NCBI RefSeq assembly: GCF_003073045.1
Contig: NC_037601.1
Span: 5,239,872 to 5,303,871 of the forward strand
DNA: 64,000 nucleotides
DNA from: Pomacea canaliculata
Taxonomy: Eukaryota; Mollusca; Gastropoda; Architaenioglossa; Ampullariidae
Reading direction: 5' to 3'
The notes beneath the pieces were generated by a model. The model saw only the letters and a program-made list of their open reading frames with translations. It was not told the DNA's origin and did no database searches. Both the position numbers and the translations under genes were made by a program. Shown piece by piece: positions 61,639-64,000 of the stretch. Each line of letters begins with the position of its first letter. Positions within the stretch are counted from its first letter, which is position 1.

Positions 61639-61640
61639 TA

Positions 61641-62085
61641 TATGACATTTATATCTTTCTCTTGCATTCTTTTGTTGTTGTTGATTTTTGGAAGGGAAAG
61701 TGCTTCCACCTGTAGCGGTGATTTCGCGCTTTTGTCTCTATGCATGCTGCGTAGCAACTGTGAGAATTACGCAACTCGAGTACACAACACGGGTGATAAG
61801 AGCTATCGGACTGCAAGCTCTAATTACGAACTTATTTACTTAGTGATGTAACGAAATGTATCCAATTTAATTTAATCTATAAATAAAAACACAATCATTA
61901 TTTCAGTACCTGTAGGTTTTTGTTGCGGCCCTACGCTCCTCGAGGAGTAACAAGGACTTAATTAACTAGTAAGTTTAATAATAGGAAGAAAAACTTCGCT
62001 TGCTTTGGATTACGTACCTTGAAGATATTACGAATCCGACTGATACCCCTTGCCCGTGCAAGGGAAATTTAGACCCCGTAGAAGG
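61641..62085. other. Intergenic DNA upstream of RBM39
   Basis: No gene recognised. It contains TTGTTGCGGCCCTACGCTCC (61919-61938), partly shared with 56565-56580. The last 100 bases become less AT-rich as the RBM39 promoter is approached. Confidence 0.35.
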
Positions 62086-62206
62086 ACGACGCCATCTTAA
62101 TTCGTTGAGAAACGTTGCTGCTGTGTAGGATAGTTGTTCGTTCATAGCCTTTTAAGAAGGTGAATCGAATTTATTGGTGATTCTTTTCAAAAGCTGCCTT
62201 GTGTCA
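62086..62206 (+). promoter_or_regulatory. RBM39 core promoter and 5' UTR first exon
   Basis: GACGCCATCTTAA near 62088-62100 is a YY1-type site of the kind found at transcription starts of housekeeping genes. The following exon ends at donor TGTCA|GTAAGT (62206/62207), matched by the donor at 57533/57534 in the duplicated copy. The duplication begins only about 30 bases downstream of the YY1-like motif, so the pseudogene copy may lack its core promoter. Confidence 0.5.
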
Positions 62207-62875
62207 GTAAGTTTGTAAGTTTGTTATTTGCTTTGCCCTTGATTTTTGTGTTTGTTTATTACATCGGAGTACCCCATGCTCACTAGCCGTGACGATGCAC
62301 ATTGACAAAAGGTATTCCTATACACATTTATCTTATGCAGTCGCAAGGACAACTTGTGTTAACACACGCATATATAAATAGTGGGAGTTCAAGACCATTT
62401 ATTCTTTATTAAAGTTTGATGAATACTAGAATTTTCGCCTTACGAAAGCCGGAAGCAAAAGTTAGTTTCCGAAAGGCAACACACGGCATACAGGATCTAG
62501 AATCTTCCACGTATTGGTTGGGATGAGAGGATAATAGAGATTATAAGACACAAAGTTTTACAAAATTTAGGTGGTAATAAGAAATAAGTCCTTGATGGGG
62601 TATAATTGACAATCGAAAAGTTTGTATATTCCGTGCCCATGAGAAGAAAAGTGGGCTAAGGTTGTGTGCAAATCGGGAAATGGGAACATTAGGGCAAAGG
62701 AATTATATATTACATTGTTGACATGGCGATTTAAGATAGAAGTCTTAATAACCGATTGCTAAGATTTTTCCAGTACTATATTATATTCGCAAGATGGCAT
62801 TAACGCTATTGAAATGTTTTTAATTGCATTCCTCTTTTCAAACATCGATGTCGTTTTTTCAGGTGTCGATTGATC
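62120..62875 (+). repeat. Segmental duplication, copy 2 (parental): RBM39 5' UTR exon end and intron 1
   Basis: Partner of 57440-58269, with the two matching donors 4673 bases apart. The intron runs from 62207 to acceptor TCGTTTTTTCAG (ending 62862), with GTGTCGATTGATC before the ATG, as in the other copy (GTGTTGATTGATC). Divergence is spread along the length with many small indels, so the duplication is not recent. Confidence 0.8.
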
Positions 62876-62929
62876 ATGGCCGAGGAATTTGACATCGAAG
62901 CTATGCTGGAAGCTCCTTATAAGAAAGAG
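62876..62929 (+). CDS. RBM39: RBM39 (CAPER) first coding exon, gene continues beyond the window
   Basis: Exon 62863-62929 follows a good acceptor and carries the start ATG at 62876. It encodes MAEEFDIEAMLEAPYKKE, close to the conserved N-terminus of RBM39 (MADDIDIEAMLEAPYKKD in vertebrates), and ends at donor GAG|GTTTGT in phase 0. RBM39 is a nuclear SR-like splicing factor and transcription coactivator related to U2AF65, with an RS region, two RRMs and a C-terminal UHM. Only these 18 codons are in view; no RS-region exon is found up to position 64000. The pseudogene at 58270 derives from this locus and supports the identification, since it carries RBM39 RRM2. Confidence 0.85.
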
Positions 62930-64000
62930 GTTTGTGCTGAAAATTATTTTTTTTATTTGGATTATCTTAGGACAAGCTGTAAGGAAAATACAAGTGGAAA
63001 CACAGAGTACTGCTCATAATTTATTTATATTGAAAACTAAACACAAGTATAATAGTGGTATAGCAATGAAAAGGCCTTTTTCGCGAAAAATGCAGGACTG
63101 GTTTTCCACTTGTATGTTCCTATTATTCTAAAGCTTCAAACCATCTTCTGCAAGTAGGTATTGACACTTCTTTCATTCAGTTTAGTAACATACCTTTTAC
63201 CGACTGCAAACACCCCCCTTCCAAAAGAAAAAAAGTACTTTGGCCTTTGCATAAAAATCTTCAATTTTGGGTAAACTTGTGAAATCTGAAATGTCTTATG
63301 TCGATTTTGTTTTTGTCATAGATGTCCACTGTAACATGTACAGATAGTCTACAGCTGGGCACACGCCATCCTGGAAGGTACCTCATCAAACTGAATAAAA
63401 CTTACCGGGAAAAACCCTGTGCTGTACCTGATTTTTCTTTTTAGCCTTTTTTGGGGGGGGAAACAGTTTGGAAAGTTTGCACAATTAAGATTATAACAAA
63501 CAAAAATCAGTAAAACGAGGCAGTGTGTATTTAAAGCTTGTAAATTCGGTAACAGATGTGAAATGCATGGCTATACCTGTTTTCGTGGAAGAGCGTTGCA
63601 TGGGTAGGACTTGAAAGCAAAAGCGAACATTGCAGAAATGAAAAACACATGCACACAAAATTCAGAAAGAAAAACAGACATGGGTTGTGGGAGGTGATTT
63701 CTGGTAAAGGATTTTTTTTTTTTTTTTTTTGATAAATCTCAGAGAAACATTTGGTGGAAGACTGAAATGTAGCCCTCCGTTTCATCTCAGGGTGACACAG
63801 CTTGGCTGGGCGAAGACTAAAGCACGAGGCTGTGACAGCTGCATCTGCGACTGGCCTGGATCCCATATGACTTGACATTGCTAATTCCGTTCTTGCCACA
63901 GGCACCTGTTCTCAGGGTGCTCTGTCTGCTCTTTATTGATTTGCTAGATTTTGAATTGTTGGCATTAATCATATTATTCTTTTTCAGGAAAGGTTGTCTT
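62930..64000 (+). other. RBM39 intron 2 (partial)
   Basis: No RBM39 exon recognised. A possible minor exon (acceptor TTTTTGTCATAG ending 63321; donor CTGGAAG|GTACCT near 63379) is open but encodes nothing known. A poly-T run lies at 63711-63730. Otherwise unremarkable. Confidence 0.45.

Noticed and set aside
63321..63379. Possible second coding exon of RBM39
   Set aside because: It has splice-like ends, but the encoded peptide lacks the charged RS-type sequence expected after APYKKE, and its end phase is not supported by anything downstream.

Overview
The window is AT-rich animal DNA: multi-exon genes with GT-AG introns of about 0.1 to 6.7 kb, and several families of old transposon debris (CR1/L2-like and RTE-like LINEs, tRNA-type SINEs, Tigger/pogo, hAT, PIF/Harbinger). 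The gene content (DNAJA2, PDP, RBM39, a very long C2H2 protein) is bilaterian. The repeat style suggests a lophotrochozoan, probably a mollusc, but nothing here proves the species. All exon coordinates were derived by hand from reading-frame continuity and splice consensus; there is no transcript evidence.

Layout. 1533-6984 (-): a complete DNAJA2-type Hsp40 co-chaperone, 10 coding exons, 409 aa. 7.2-13.4 kb: intergenic DNA with a hAT end, a decayed Tigger-type element enclosing a LINE piece, and a candidate non-coding first exon of the next gene. 13484-28758 (+): a C2H2 zinc-finger gene with 12 coding exons, 2247 aa and 32 fingers. 28.8-33.9 kb: 3' ends of two converging genes. 33882 to about 46.1 kb (-): a Rab-like small GTPase gene with a changed catalytic site and two alternative coding first exons; LINE fragments of two families lie in its introns. 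46.1-51.7 kb: intergenic, with a LINE whose 5' part is inverted. 51759-53921 (+): mitochondrial pyruvate dehydrogenase phosphatase, two coding exons, 503 aa. 57.4-59.0 kb (+): a broken RBM39 copy. 59.1-61.6 kb: a Harbinger fragment, a minisatellite and two abutting Tigger-type elements. 62.09 kb to the right edge (+): the start of the apparently intact RBM39 gene.

The genes show no operon-like or pathway relation; they are independent loci for protein folding, transcription control, membrane-associated signalling, mitochondrial metabolism and splicing. DNAJA2 and the zinc-finger gene are divergent, the zinc-finger and Rab-like genes converge, and the Rab-like and PDP genes are divergent.

The most interesting signals are: (1) a 16-residue motif repeated with exact spacing after three fingers of the zinc-finger protein, plus five copies of a two-finger module; (2) a cryptic 68-base exon that would switch that protein's acidic C-terminus to a short basic one; (3) a Rab-like GTPase with Met in place of the catalytic Gln and two in-phase alternative N-termini; (4) a duplicated and internally deleted RBM39 locus; (5) two transposons joined through a single TA.
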